Shown here piece after piece: positions 33,048 through 33,962 of a stretch of DNA of 33,962 nucleotides (within the stretch, counting starts at the first letter, position 1; the number at the start of each line of letters is the position of its first letter). The notes under the pieces are model-generated. The model was given only the letters and a program-made list of their open reading frames with translations. It made no database searches and was not told the DNA's origin. Position numbers and translations under genes: made by a program. Origin of the DNA: Xanthomonas translucens pv. translucens DSM 18974 (GTDB taxonomy: Bacteria > Pseudomonadota > Gammaproteobacteria > Xanthomonadales > Xanthomonadaceae); NCBI RefSeq assembly GCF_000331775.1, contig NZ_CAPJ01000337.1, forward strand, positions 1-33,962, in the 5' to 3' direction.

Positions 33048-33962
33048 TCAGACATGGGCAGGCTGGCGGGCAATGGCGAGTTCGGTGATCTTGCGCGATT
33101 GCGCGTCCGCCGCCAGCAGCGCGTCCAGGCAGTCGGCCGCGCCTGCAGGCAGCACGGTCAGGGCGTTCTCGACCAGCGCAGGAATCGATAGGAAACCGAT
33201 ACGGCCCTGAAGAAAGGCTGAAACAGCCACTTCGTTGGCCGCATTCAGGATCGCCGGGGCGCTGCCGCCGGCCTGCATCGCGCGCCAGGCCAGGCCCAGG
33301 CAGGGGAAGGCGTCCAGGTCCGCCGGCTCGAACTCCAGGCGACCATGCGCCAGCAGGTCCAGCCCGGCGACCCCGGATTCGATCCGCTGCGGCCAGCCCA
33401 GGCCCACCGCCAGGGTGGTGCGCATGTCCGGCAACCCCATCTGCGCCAAGGTGGAACCGTCGATGAACTCGACCAGCGAGTGGACCAGGCTCTGCGGGTG
33501 CACCAGCACCTCGATGCGCGCCGGCGGCAGCGCGAACAGGTGGTGCGCTTCGATCACTTCCAGGCCCTTGTTCATCAACGTCGCCGAATCGACCGAGATC
33601 TTGGGCCCCATCGACCACTTCGGGTGCGCCAACGCCTGCGCCGGGGTCACGCCCTGCAGCCGGTGGCGGTCCCAGCCGCGGAACGGGCCGCCGGAGGCGG
33701 TCAGCAGCACCCGTCGCACCTCGGCGCCGGCCTGGCGCGAGCGCAGGCACTGGAAGATCGCGTTGTGTTCGCTGTCGATCGGGATGATCTCGGCGCCGGC
33801 GGCGGCGGCCGCGGCAGTGACCAGCTCGCCGGCCAGCACCAGCGATTCCTTGTTGGCCAGCAGCAGGCGCTTGCCGGCGCGGGCCGCGGCCAGGGTCGAG
33901 GCCAGGCCGGCGGCGCCGACGATGGCGGCGACCACGCTGTCGCAGGCGTCGCTAGCCACCAG
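33048..33962 (-). CDS. dxr: 1-deoxy-D-xylulose 5-phosphate reductoisomerase (N-terminus cut by window edge)
   Basis: The C-terminal 304 residues of Dxr, the NADPH-dependent enzyme that turns 1-deoxyxylulose 5-phosphate into methylerythritol phosphate, the second step of the non-mevalonate isoprenoid pathway. Clear blocks: [66 protein letters not shown] with the metal and substrate residues, [27 protein letters not shown] and [20 protein letters not shown]. The NADPH-binding N-terminus (about 90 residues) lies beyond the right edge; the frame is open to the last base. First visible gene of the dxr-rseP-bamA unit. Confidence 0.97.
   Translation of the reverse strand: MVASDACDSVVAAIVGAAGLASTLAAARAGKRLLLANKESLVLAGELVTAAAAAAGAEIIPIDSEHNAIFQCLRSRQAGAEVRRVLLTASGGPFRGWDRHRLQGVTPAQALAHPKWSMGPKISVDSATLMNKGLEVIEAHHLFALPPARIEVLVHPQSLVHSLVEFIDGSTLAQMGLPDMRTTLAVGLGWPQRIESGVAGLDLLAHGRLEFEPADLDAFPCLGLAWRAMQAGGSAPAILNAANEVAVSAFLQGRIGFLSIPALVENALTVLPAGAADCLDALLAADAQSRKITELAIARQPAHV

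Overview
The window is a high-GC (roughly two-thirds G+C) stretch of a gammaproteobacterial chromosome, almost certainly from Xanthomonas or a close relative in the Xanthomonadaceae. Reasons: an envelope and housekeeping block in the order dxr-rseP-bamA / lpxD-fabZ-lpxA-lpxB-rnhB-dnaE-accA; a protein ending in an XVIPCD domain, the secretion signal of the Xanthomonas-type bacteria-killing type IV secretion system; many GTAG-type REP palindromes; and heptanucleotide GGGACTC arrays between genes. Genus-level assignment is inference.

Left part (1-5133, accessory). A 2-keto-3-deoxygluconate permease (kdgT, cut by the left edge) and a DUF72 gene read leftward. rraA, a secreted serine hydrolase and a frameshifted glyoxalase-fold gene read rightward. 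Between 4509 and 5133 are REP elements and a truncated, frameshifted AraC-type regulator. Middle part (5233-18776, mixed accessory and housekeeping). It holds an ABC exporter, a DUF885 lipoprotein, a DUF4349 remnant, a small acidic protein, a divergent LysR/EamA pair with a DinB-like gene behind EamA, a periplasmic cyclophilin, the XVIPCD effector candidate, a remnant of a membrane sensor domain, an intracellular polyhydroxybutyrate depolymerase with its full catalytic triad, a SAM methyltransferase and HemJ.

Right part (18961-33962, core). All genes are on the minus strand. dxr, rseP and bamA form one unit: isoprenoid precursor synthesis, the intramembrane stress protease, and the outer-membrane protein assembly pore. 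A terminator-bearing dispersed element follows bamA. A second unit starts at lpxD with a probable leaderless promoter. It runs through lipid A synthesis (lpxD, lpxA, lpxB), fatty acid dehydration (fabZ), RNase HII, the replicative polymerase alpha subunit and acetyl-CoA carboxylase alpha, and ends with a membrane TPR protein. ATGA overlaps couple lpxD/fabZ, lpxA/lpxB and lpxB/rnhB.

The most unusual structure lies in this second unit. At four consecutive junctions (lpxA/lpxB, lpxB/rnhB, rnhB/dnaE, dnaE/accA) heptanucleotide arrays occur as inverted pairs able to form long hairpins. Three of these pairs reach into coding sequence: they write extra residues onto the LpxB N terminus, the LpxB/RnhB boundary and the RnhB C terminus. 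The heptamer has no stop codon in any of the six frames. Other points of interest are an XVIPCD effector candidate with no recognisable immunity partner, a 3' UTR element with a covarying hairpin plus terminator behind two unrelated genes, and a methionine at the acyl-chain ruler position of LpxA.
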